A stretch of DNA of 64,000 bases, taken from contig CM054179.1 of the NCBI GenBank assembly GCA_028829895.1, positions 110,339,375 to 110,403,374 on the forward strand. The letters are read 5' to 3'. Below are positions 9,879 to 19,887 of this stretch, piece by piece. The stretch comes from Sinotaia quadrata. Lineage: Eukaryota > Mollusca > Gastropoda > Architaenioglossa > Viviparidae. The translations under genes were made by a program, and so were the position numbers. The stretch's first letter is position 1, and each line of letters begins with the position of its first letter. The notes beneath the pieces were generated by a model. It worked only from the letters and a program-made list of their open reading frames with translations. It was not told the origin of the DNA and ran no database searches.

Positions 9879-11425
9879 TGTTACGTTTCCAGTATTTATT
9901 TAAAGACCCTGCTTAGAATAATTAAAAGACTTTAAATATAATTAATTCTTCCTCTCATATTCTACGCAGACTGGTTGCTCAATTTATTATCTGACTAATT
10001 AAAAGTGCGTCTTGTAGTTCAGACGACAAATTTACAGACTAATAAACTGCGAACTTTTAGCTAGATTTGAAAACAGTTAAATCCCTCTAAATTAATATGC
10101 ACTCGTCATCAATCTTTCTGCTCATCCGCCCCCATTCAAATCTAAGAATTAATCTAATTGGTCTATTGTGCATAGAAATCAACTACTAAGAGGTATTAAC
10201 AAAGAAAATAAGATTTAATAAAGTTTAACAAATTAACAATAAATCGAATGCAACGCGAATAGTCTTCACTCTGTCTTTACGCGCCTATGCCTGATTTTTG
10301 TCAATCTAAATTGCCAGAAAAGTGTTCCTTTGAGATCTGTACACTTGATTTTGCACTTAGCTCTATTCTTGTATCCTTGGTCTCAACACTCAGTCATGCT
10401 GATTCGTTCCCTCAGTCCCCCTTTAACGACACACGTGGTGCATAAGGAATGATGTCCCTTTGTTAGTGGCTAGGAACTGGAATTTTTGCAGCATGGCCCT
10501 CAGAGTGGATTTCGACACGCTTACACCAATAAGCTAATGCAGGTGAGGCATGGTGAAACATGAACCATGAGCCGACCTGTGGATGCAACGTGTTTGGATA
10601 TAATTCTCAACCTAACAGGTCCTACCTAGGCATGGCTCAATTAAATGCGCTGAACAAAGAGTTTCGACTTCGCGTCGCTTACAATTAGATTTTAGAAAAA
10701 ATATAATCGTCTCACATGTGTTCCATTTAACAGTCATGACGTATGAAGCAATAAAATAGATACAACGTTAAATTAATGTTCATACAAGGGGTAATTCAAG
10801 CCGACAGAGCGCTTCACAATTTACAATTAAAATTACACGCAATAATTGAATTACATGAAGAATTCATATCGAGCGCAGCATTCTGGCTCTTAGTGAATTA
10901 AAACAATATAAATTAAAGTACAGAAATGGAAAAATGGTTACAATAAATTTATATTCCGTAACATATAGGTTTTCAGCTATTTCTTTGAACCATGCTCAAG
11001 TGTATATGGAAATCATATAATACATAGCACAAATACATACTTAAACAATACATAGGCAAATACTATTAAATAAAATGATACCTTTGAGAGAAGTCGAAGG
11101 GTACCTTGATTCTCTATGGCGCCGGCTGCCTCTCACGACCCGAGTAAGCTGATGGAATTAGCTAAAATGTGCTCGAAGTGAGGGAGCGGAAGCGTGTGGG
11201 TACATATATAGAAAGGTATATTGCGTATCACGTGACTGTTCGCAAAGCATGTGGTTGGTTCGAGAACTGGACAATGGTCCTAAAGTTACATAACATCTTG
11301 ACCTGTTCTAGAAGCACCTAGAAAAAGGAAGCTTTGAACAAAGGGCCAAGGGTTTCAAATATTCGAATTTGAAGTAAACAAGGCAAGTGGGTCACGAAGT
11401 CGGACAATTTTATCAGACTGTGACA
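9879..11425 (-). repeat. 5' LTR of the Gmr1-like element
   Basis: The second 1547-bp copy, with the same TGTTAC...GTGACA ends on the plus strand. It lies upstream of gag on the minus strand and so supplies the promoter. No mismatch to the left LTR was found by eye. Confidence 0.95.
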
Positions 11426-11430
11426 CAGAC
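11426..11430. repeat. Target-site duplication, right (CAGAC)
   Basis: Exact copy of 3121-3125, directly after the last base of the right LTR. Confidence 0.93.
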
Positions 11431-11465
11431 AATGTAGTACAAGACGTAATTTTGCTGATGTTGGA

Positions 11466-11880
11466 AGTAATAGTAGAACAGTGTATCGTGTGGGCAGTGG
11501 TAGTGGAACAGTGTGGGCAGTAGTAATGGGACAGTGTGGGCAGTATTAGCGGGACAGTGGTGGGCAGTAGTAGTGGAACAGTGTGGGCTGTAGTAGTAGT
11601 GGAACTGTGAGGGCAGTAGTAGTGGAACAGTGTGGGCAGTAGTAGTAGTAGTGGGACAGTGTGGGCAGCAGTAATAGTGGACCAGTGTGGGCAGTAGTAA
11701 TAGTGGAACAGTGTGGGCAGTAGTAGTAGTGGAACAGTGTGGGCAGTAGTAGCGGAACAGTGTGGGCTGTAGTAGTAGTGGAACAGTGAGGGCAGTAGTA
11801 GTGGAACAGTGTGGGTAGCAGTAGTAGTGGAACAGTGTGGGCAGTAGTAATAGTGGAACAGTGTGGGCAGTAGAAATGGA
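11466..11880. repeat. Minisatellite with GTA-triplet expansions, about 18-26-bp unit
   Basis: About 19 copies share the core GGAACAGTGTGGGCAGTAG, and the number of extra GTA triplets varies between copies. Long minus-strand frames across it read as histidine/tyrosine/leucine-rich repeats and are dictated by the repeat. The array begins 35 bp beyond the retrotransposon. Confidence 0.9.
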
Positions 11881-12483
11881 GGCGGTTATATATGCAGTAG
11901 TTCTGGAAGAGGCATTGGATGCAGCAATACGCACGGTTGTCGTGAAAGTAGTAGAAGGGCGGAAGTAGTAAAAGCAATAGAGGAGGTGACTGTGGTATTA
12001 GTAATATGGTGGTAGGAGTGAAATAGAATGCAGGGAGATGAAGGCGAAGGTAAAATGTATTAGAAGAAGAGATTGAAGCAGAATAAAAAGTGAAGATAGT
12101 ACTAATGTAGTGATAATTGTGGTGTTGGGAACAGGAACAGTGGTGGCAGTAATGAGAGGTGTGTACCAGTAGTAAACTATCCAAATCACGTGATAAAGAG
12201 AGAATGAATCAAATATATAAAATGTGCACTGTGCATTTCAGTGCTGTAGCTACACCTTCGATAAGGAAGACTATCTAGTAAATCGTCTGGACAAATGAAT
12301 GGCTGAGCAAAACTGGTCTTGGATTTTGTACCTCTACAGGAGACCAATGGTTGACAGTTCCAGTTTCACTTGGACGATACTGCAGCCTGAGTGAAAAGGG
12401 ATATCTAGCTATCGTTCGCGTGGTGACCAAGTTCCAGCCATTCTGTACGGAATTAAATCCTTGACCGCCAACCGCAAGCATAC
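11881..12483. other. Non-coding DNA between minisatellite and candidate exon
   Basis: The first half continues as GTA/GAA-rich, low-complexity DNA. A minus-strand frame at 12275-12511 is open but overlaps, in another frame, the better-supported candidate exon at 12484-12598. No other support was found. Confidence 0.4.
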
Positions 12484-12598
12484 CTTGATGGACGACGTCC
12501 TCGACAGACAACTCGTGCCGTGGTCACTGCAGTTGCAAATATGAATATCAACGGATATGTGAACGTTGACTCCTTTTCCAAGACCCGAGCAGTTAGTT
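12484..12598 (-). CDS. Possible internal exon with EGF-like cysteines
   Basis: The family is not recognised. On the minus strand an acceptor-like CATTTGTTTTAG (ending at 12599) is followed by 115 bases that are open in one frame (one base plus 38 codons). They end at a consensus-like donor AAG|GTATGC (12483 downward). The predicted peptide holds four cysteines, including the run ICNCSDHGTSC. That run resembles the start of an EGF-like module in extracellular mosaic proteins. The surrounding DNA is non-repetitive and less AT-rich. If real, the retrotransposon lies in the downstream intron in the same orientation. No neighbouring exon was found, so this may be an isolated exon, a pseudo-exon or chance. 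Confidence 0.3.
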
Positions 12599-13400
12599 CT
12601 AAAACAAATGCGGCTCTCGGCCTTTAGCTTTTAATTTCAAATTCTATTGTTTTTCAACTCTTTTATTTCCTGTGATATCTTAAATCTTGTAAATGTTGAG
12701 GTATGTACACTGCGTGTATAAGTACTTCAGTGATTAACAGAATGCAACAGTTGTGGAACTGTAGCTATATTAAAGCTCCATCTTTCAGTTTACATGATGG
12801 ATACTAACTCGAAATAGCTGTTGCTCCTGCCTCAAATCAGACCTACAATTCTTTCAACCAGCAAGAAAGAGCACAGGACAGTAGAGGGCGCTGCGAGACG
12901 AGTGCGGTCGAAGTACCGACTACTACAGCTTTGAAACAAATTAAGCAAGTTAAGCAAATAACTGATGACAACTGTAGAGATTGGCAGTGACTATTAGTAC
13001 AGTAGCTTAAAAAGGGGGCAGTGCAGTTCCTTTATGTTTTATATAATACTTGAACCGCTATTCTATTTGTTTAGTGACTATACTGCATGCATACGTCAGA
13101 TAAGATCATTAAATAAATAATTGTTTTGTTCAACCTGTTGTGCCTAGTTGTTTGTCCGCAGGAGAGGACAGTTAATCAAACTACCAACCACACAGAATTT
13201 GCACTAATAATCAACATGTTACATCTATGATATTAGGCCCACCTCTTTCACACCTGTTGCAAGACAGTAATCTGATAACTTTGTTGAAAGGTGGGGAAAG
13301 GGGAAAACGTTACAAAAGTGTAGTGGTGATATCAGTAGAAGGGTATTGTAGTAATGCAAGAAGGATGACGGTAGAATTTGTAGTAGGAGTAGAGGCATTT
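12599..13400. other. Non-coding stretch, nothing recognised
   Basis: AT-rich DNA with no repeat unit, RNA gene or convincing exon. Short open frames on both strands at 13225-13427 overlap and lack any motif. Confidence 0.4.
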
Positions 13401-13727
13401 GTAGCAATGTGTGATCTGTTGGTGTAGTTGTAGCAATGTGTGTTCTGTTGGTTTATGGAAGCTATGTGTCATCTGTTGGTGTAGAGGTAGCAATATGTCA
13501 TCTCTTGGTGTAGAGGTAGCAATATGTCATCTCTTGGTGTAGAGGTAGCAATATGTCATCTGTTGGTGTAGTATTAGCAATGTGTCATCTGTTGGAGTAG
13601 TGGAGGCAATGTGTCATCTGTTTGTGTAGTGGTAGCAATGTGTCATCTGTTTGTGTAGTGGTAGCAATGTGTCATCTGTTTGTGTAGTGGTAGCAATGTG
13701 TCATCTGTTTGTGTAGTGGAAGCAATG
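13401..13727. repeat. 29-bp minisatellite, about 11 copies
   Basis: The core is GTAGCAATGTGTCATCTGTT followed by a short GTGTAGTG segment. The central copies are nearly identical and the edges are diverged. Confidence 0.92.
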
Positions 13728-13830
13728 AAAATTGCTAAAATAGTAAAGGTATATTAGTGTGAAGAAGGTGAACGTAAAAATGGTCTTCTGATTTCAGTAG
13801 AGGTGCACTGCAATGATGAAGGAGGAAAAT

Positions 13831-14117
13831 AGAATATGATAGTAGTGTTGGTGTTGATTATGGCAGTACTAAAAAATATAGTAATATGATAGTTGTGTTG
13901 GTGGTGATTATTGCAGTACTGAAAATATAGTAATAATGTGGTGGTTATTGCAGTACTGAAAAATATAGTAATATGATAGTAGATTTGGTGGTGATTATTG
14001 CAGTACTGAAAAATATAGTAATATGATAGTAGAGTTGGTGGTGATTATAGCAGTATTAAAAATATAGTAATATGATAGTTGTGTTGGTGGTGATTATAGC
14101 AATAGTGAATAATACAT
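13831..14117. repeat. About 49-bp minisatellite, 6 copies
   Basis: Copies contain AGTAATATGATAGT and GTGGTGATTATTGCAGTACT. One copy is shortened by about ten bases. The array lies only about 100 bp from the 29-bp array at 13401-13727, but the unit is unrelated. Confidence 0.9.
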
Positions 14118-14933
14118 AATAATAATAATTAATCGTCCGCACTAGTTTCAAAACGTTGAATCTGTCAAACTAGTAGGTTATCGATTGTAATTCCACATGT
14201 ATAATCCGGCGAAGCATTTCTTGCTCTTTTATCTTCCCCCAAAGTACGACCATTATAATACAACGTTTGCTTCCTAGCTGTTTCATAAGAATATCAATTG
14301 TCAGAAAATATTAGCAGCGTCGTTAGAGTGCTGTTTCCCGCGTGCAGCTCTCCATTTCCCGGAGGCATTATGGGTATGTCAACAACGTCACAGAAAATGA
14401 CTGTGGAGGGAGGAAAAAGAGTGTTTGTCGGCGAGATGTATTTATAGCCCAGAAAGGGAGCGAATTCAATGAGTCTTGTAGTACGTTACATCTTCATAGC
14501 GTGTGAGAAAGAAAGCAGCCTAGCGTAGATTAATACAACAATGCAAAAATTAAAAGGCAAGAGAGTAAATGACGAATGAAGAGTGAAAGGTAAACGTTCT
14601 AAGACAATACAGCATGTGTATCTATAAAAGGGTTCTGTTTGTTTCCAAATGCATGTTGTGGTGCTTTCCTTAGTAGTTTGTAGTTCTTGTGTTGTATTGC
14701 ACTGCGATGTTATTGACTCATGCTTGCTGTGTAAGCGTTGCACTATCACTACAATTATATTATACCTGATCTTAGGCAGTTCCCAGTGGCCTATAACCTG
14801 CATGGGGATGTGAGGTCGGAGACAAACAAGGACAGTAGAAACTGTGAGTTCGTTATTTTACTTTTTAATTTAAAAATGCTTTAGAATATCAAATTCTAGA
14901 CAAATATAAAGAGATGAGCTAGGGTTTTATATA
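14118..14933. other. Non-coding stretch with a weak promoter-like patch
   Basis: At 14330-14480 the base composition rises in GC and a TATA-like TATTTATAG precedes a GAATTCAATG segment by about 25 bases. No coding frame follows convincingly. The frame at 14486-14803 on the minus strand has no recognisable motif. Confidence 0.3.
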
Positions 14934-14938
14934 GTGAA

Positions 14939-16534
14939 TGTTACATTCCAGCATTTGTTTAAAGACCCTGTCTCAGCATGAGAATTTAAAGATTGTTAAT
15001 TTTACGCTACACCTATGCTGACGACAGACTGGTGGACAGACTCACTTTTCAGTCTCCTCAAATTATTTATCTCGAATTAGATATTAATTATAGTGACAGA
15101 TGAATATGTGTAATATTACATGAATTGGGCACGCTATCCTAATAATGACTAATTATGCATACAAATCATTCACACTGACTCTGTTCTCTCATCCCAATTC
15201 CTTTTGTTCTTCATCTTGCTAATAATTAGTCAACTTCTGTTATCTGGATAACAAAAATATAAAAATTTAATATTTAACAAAATAGTGAATCCATAAATCA
15301 AGGCATACAAATACAAAGGTCATTAGGACTACCTATTCTGTCTTTGATTGTTGATTGTAACATGGATTTCTTATCTCAAAGTTCATCAAATGCCCGCTTG
15401 AAAAAATCCATCATCAGTTGGTGGAGGGGTCCTTCAGCAACACATATCAACAGTCCATTGTTGAATACTTTGGCCGACGTTGGACTTCTCACAACTTGTC
15501 CCGCATGATAATGCACTTTGGCATCAAGTTCTCAGTTCAATAGCCATAGAACTCGGCATCAACTGAAATGCCAAACTGGAATTCCCAAACTGAATCCCAA
15601 ACCAAAATGGAACCAAAAACCTGCTCTGAAACAATAGTAATTATTTCCTTGAGTGATGAACCTATATTTTGCTGATCCGTACATAGTGGCAACATACAAT
15701 AGGTGTCCTATTACAATTGACCTCACTTTGTTTTCTTACAATGAAATTAAAGATGATTTAAACCACTCATGCTTGCTACAATTAGAATAAAATATGCCAC
15801 GTGCATGTGGGTTCTAATTATTATGCTAAACAAAATGTTTTGAACGCACAAGACATTTTCCAATTGTCAATCAGTGGAGAGAAAATAACATTCCACAACA
15901 TCATTATACATCTCAATAAATTATTACAATTCCAAATCACATGTTAACTTGGTCACACTCTTCTCTGGCCACATGTTACGAGAAAATAGCAACAAATTCA
16001 TATTATTCACAGTAAAATACACAGAATCATGCTCCAACATTCTCAATAAATATAGTTAATAAACATTAAGAAATTGATGTGTTATCTTGTATGAATATTC
16101 GGCGGGTTTATATTTCGATTTACGGAAATAGATACAGCCTCTGTGAGTTTAGGCAAAGTTTCATCATGAATAAATGCCTAATTCCAATCTCAAGCTATTT
16201 ATGCAAATTTATGAATCATTGGTGGGAAACTCTACCAAGCAAGTTTATTGGCATCAGGTTTGAACAACAACAACCACCACCCCCCTTCCCTACAATCATT
16301 TGAGCGTAGCACGCAATCTGTTTATAGTGACCGACATCACTTTTTAACACACAGGGGACTTTCTAATTGTCAGTAATCTGCTACAGCACGACTCATGCAA
16401 TTACATAACCCGGCTGCAATCACCAGCGTAAAGAAATGTACAATATAAAAGATGAAAACATCAAGAAACTTAATAAATGATTGAAGTTAAAATTCTTAGT
16501 AACACAGGCGTAATTTGCCCTTGACTCCATGACA
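14939..16534 (-). mobile_element. Diverged solo LTR related to the Gmr1-like element
   Basis: The stretch is 1596 bp. It begins TGTTACATTCCAGCATTTGT, very like the start of the full element's LTR, and the next segment (TTTAAAGACCCTG) also matches. It ends TGACA like the full LTR. GTGAA occurs on both sides (14934-14938 and 16535-16539), as expected of a 5-bp duplication. No internal coding sequence is present, so LTR-LTR recombination probably removed it. The middle and the right end are too diverged to align by eye, so the right boundary rests mainly on the duplication. Confidence 0.68.
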
Positions 16535-16630
16535 GTGAAGACGTGCTTTCTTCAAAGAAGGAGATAAACAGTATGACAGTAAGTTAGAATTTTTTTCCTC
16601 TTTACTTTTACCAAAATCCTTGCACTCAGT

Positions 16631-16634
<4 letters not shown>

Positions 16635-16669
<35 letters not shown>
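16635..16669. repeat. (CA)n microsatellite
   Basis: Uninterrupted CA dinucleotides inside an otherwise unique stretch. Confidence 0.95.
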
Positions 16670-16671
<2 letters not shown>

Positions 16672-19221
16672 TTGAAAAATCTAGAATGACTTTTGGACAA
16701 TAAGAGAGTACCAAAGTTTAACGATTCTAGACCCCAGCAAGTTAAATATATAAATTGTCCGCAAATACATTCAGACAAAGCGTTTGAATAAAGACAAGAG
16801 CCATCAATAACCTTATCCAGCAGGAGTTAACAAAGCAAAACAAAAAATACTCGAAAATATCTATACCTGTAAACAAAGTTTTAAAAAATTCAAATCAATA
16901 AATATGCATAAGGAACAAAAACTCATACAGCTAATCCCTTAAAGCGAATTTTATACTTAACAAGGATGACGACTAGAAGCGTGGGGGGGTGGGGGTGGGG
17001 GAGAATGAGAAGATAAGGAATTAGAGAAAAAGAAATATCTCTTAGAGTGCTATGTAATTATACTTGCCAAAGTAAAATTAGTTTTTTCTTGTATTATAGT
17101 TGTATTGCTCGTGTAAAATAAATAAATAAGACTTGAAGGAAAACAGTCCCAAGAAACAAAATGTGCAAGAAGATTAGTGCTTCAATCTTAATCTTCAATG
17201 CCAAAATAGAATCTTTAATCCCTGAAAGTAATCTTTATTTCTTAATCCCCCTCAAGGTTCACAAACCACTGTGCTCACCAGAAACTTTATAAGTTTGAAG
17301 TGGGTGGGGTGGACGTAAAAGTTTGAGAATAAGTATAATCCCAACCTGCAGTCCATAAGTATTCCAAGTTAACAATAATCCAAAATTCACTTAACTAATC
17401 AAAGTTACGAAATTGTCATGCTGTCCAATTCATTGGATACTGTACGCAATTTTGCTTTATCAAAATATCCAATCCAATGGCAAGTGTACGCAATTCTGCT
17501 TTGTCAAAATATTTCGCACTAAGAAACTATCCGATCCAGTGACTAAAGTTAACAACACTTTGTAAAATCACCCAATCACTGGAGGGTGTAAATTCCGCTT
17601 CGTCAAATTATCCAATTCGTTACCTTTCAAAAAAAAAATGCTCATTTCGCTTTGTCAAATCTGCACTGTTAGACAGATACACATATGTATTAACTAGATA
17701 TTATCCGTCCCACTGTCAAGCGAAAATTCCGTATTACTACTCTCGCTTAGCATACGACACGGGCAAGCGTGCACAGATTGAACAAAAATAACTGGAACAC
17801 GAGCCGCAGTCCTCCCACCCACTCACCCCCCCCCCAAAAAAAAAAAAATGGTGCGCCAATACACCACCTCAATCGATCGTGGATGAGTACACTATTAAGA
17901 CACCCCAACACGTGAACAGAAAACACAAGTTCAAAATAATATGTCGAGCGAAAAGACGCTATGGGGTTGCCTCGTTCACGATCACGATGGAAACAAAACA
18001 AGACTACAATGACAGAGAGCCAATCCCGATGTTCATTGCGTACCCGCTCATTTCTTCCGGTCTGTACCCTTCGCAAGAAGTACGAGTGCCAGCTGTTCAA
18101 TTGATTTTATTGGCGCTTTCTCATTTTAAAGGAAATCATGAACACTCTTAGCCTGTCCGTCATGAGATATCATCACTAGCGTCATCATTTATATCCAATA
18201 TGAGATTGTTCACTGCTATCGTCACCACTATTATAACAGACATCACGAAGTGTTAATGAGAGTGTCGCCATTCTGCACTTATTAAATACACCGTAAATGC
18301 TGTGTTATAAAAATGGTGACGACATAAACAATTTGCCGAGTCATGAAAAGATGACGCCATAAACAAACCCACAAACCCAAAAATTTCATCGATGACACTA
18401 TCTTCACGAAATAGATTGCAGACTTTACTCGGCGTGAGAGAAACTATTCTTTACTGCAGAAAATTTCTACTTTCCCCAAGAAAAAAGTGCAGGCAGGCTG
18501 CTGGACCAAGTTGCGTTTTTAAAGATCAGGCGGAAACTCCGTGAAATCAACGATGACCTTGGTCACTCCATACAGCACGACGATCAGGAAAAGCAATGAG
18601 TTTCTGAAGAAAATTTGTGTGTCCTAACTAGAGGACGATAAAAACTTACTTTCTTTTTCCAGAAACGAAACCAACTTAGAAACACACCCTCATACATACA
18701 TGCAGACTAACACACAAGCATTCCCTCATACAACACAAAAACACACGCAAACATACAAAATAAATGATTAGCAGTAATGTCTGGTGTTAAACTCTTCTTT
18801 CTAAAGATTCATGTGGATACTGGAAAACATAAACAAAACAAGCCCGAGAAACGACAAAATTGATTCATGAGCAATTATTATTTGTACAAGAAGGGGAAAA
18901 AAAGACAATGCACAGACTTCAGAAACTAGGACGACATGCCTGCGAGTGACATAGTCAAAAATGGAGGATGAATATAGCGGGAGAGCGCTTAATTCATGTA
19001 GTCACTGTTAGCGGGATGGGGATGCATGGAACGGGGTGGTGGGAGAGATAATTATATCTATAAATAAAGTGAGTGAGCGCGCTCGAACTGGCTACCGACA
19101 CGTAAATTACGTCACACTGATGTGTAATTTTTTCCACAGTAGTAAATACACCTAAGAAACAGATATAAAGAAAGAAACGGAATGAATTAAATGTTTTCTG
19201 TTCATGCTACAAGCACAATAA

Positions 19222-19250
19222 GTGCGTGCGTGCGTGCGTGCGTGCGTGCA
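19222..19250. repeat. (GTGC)n microsatellite
   Basis: About seven perfect GTGC tetranucleotides. The alternating purine-pyrimidine sequence is capable of forming Z-DNA. Confidence 0.93.
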
Positions 19251-19668
19251 TACACGTCTTTGTATGCATTTATGTGAGACAGACAGACCGACAGGTAGAG
19301 AGAGAAAGACTGAGAGACGGAGATATATAGGAAGATAAATTCTAAAAGTGTACATTCTGCACCCTACATATTATATTCAGAATACACATGAGATTTTACT
19401 TTGTCTCCGACATCATCAAAAATATGAGGAAAAAACGTTTTCTATGGTAGCCTGCAAGAAACGCGAGAATATAGAAAATCTATTTTAGGATGATACAAGT
19501 ACTTTGCGGAGCGCAAGAACAAGTTTTAGAATCACTAAGTGAAAAAAGATCCCAGATCTAACTTTAGTCTATGAGAACTAAAAAATGTTCATATCTCTCA
19601 AAGTGTGGGGATACAAGGTAGAGAAAAGAGAAAAGAAACTTGATTTCTTTACTGTGGAAATTAAAGTA

Positions 19669-19887
19669 TATGATTAAATTTCTGAGGGAGTGACGGTACA
19701 TGAGACAGTATTCGATTTAGTTTCTGAGGGTGTAAAAGTACATGATTTAATTTCAGAGGGAGTGAAAGTATATGATTTAATTTCTGAGGAAGAGAAAGTA
19801 CATGATTTAATTTCTGAGGGAGTGAAAGTATGTGATTTAATTTCTGAGGGAGTGAAAGTATGTGATTTATCTTCTGCAGGAATCGAG
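19669..19887. repeat. 30-bp minisatellite, 7 copies
   Basis: The core is GATTTAATTTCTGAGGGAGT followed by GAAAGTA. Because the unit is 30 bp, frames stay open on both strands and give 10-residue repeats. Composition and two-strand openness argue against coding. Confidence 0.93.

Larger units (their letters stand above)
3126..11425 (-). mobile_element. Complete Gmr1-like Ty3/gypsy LTR retrotransposon (8.3 kb)
   Basis: The element reads on the minus strand. It consists of the 5' LTR (9879-11425), a leader (9260-9878), one gag-pol frame (4970-9259), a short tail with a polypurine tract (4673-4689), and the 3' LTR (3126-4672). The LTRs are both 1547 bp and I see no difference between them, which implies recent insertion. 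A CAGAC duplication flanks both ends. The Pol domains resemble Ty3/gypsy, but integrase lies upstream of reverse transcriptase. This Copia-like order defines the Gmr1-like group, first reported from fish and other deuterostomes. No envelope gene is present. The only coding lesion seen is a frame break at the end of RNase H, so this copy is near-intact but probably not fully autonomous. Confidence 0.95.
16540..19668. other. Non-coding DNA with simple repeats
   Basis: No gene is recognised. It includes a (CA)n run at 16635-16669, a C-run followed by an A-run at 17827-17847, and a (GTGC)n tract at 19222-19250. Two overlapping frames on opposite strands at 17747-18151 have no motif. Diverged degenerate repeats of CCAATnnnnTGG type lie near 17420-17620. 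Confidence 0.45.

Noticed and set aside
11413..12184. Long minus-strand frames with His/Tyr/Thr repeats
   Set aside because: They are translations of the GTA-rich minisatellite; the frames overlap each other and one overlaps the retrotransposon end.
12275..12511. 78-codon minus-strand frame
   Set aside because: It lacks an ATG and is overlapped in another frame by a candidate exon with splice signals and cysteines. It remains an alternative if that exon is wrong.
13401..13727. Regular 29-bp repeats as a CRISPR array
   Set aside because: Units are contiguous with no unique spacers, and the genome is eukaryotic.
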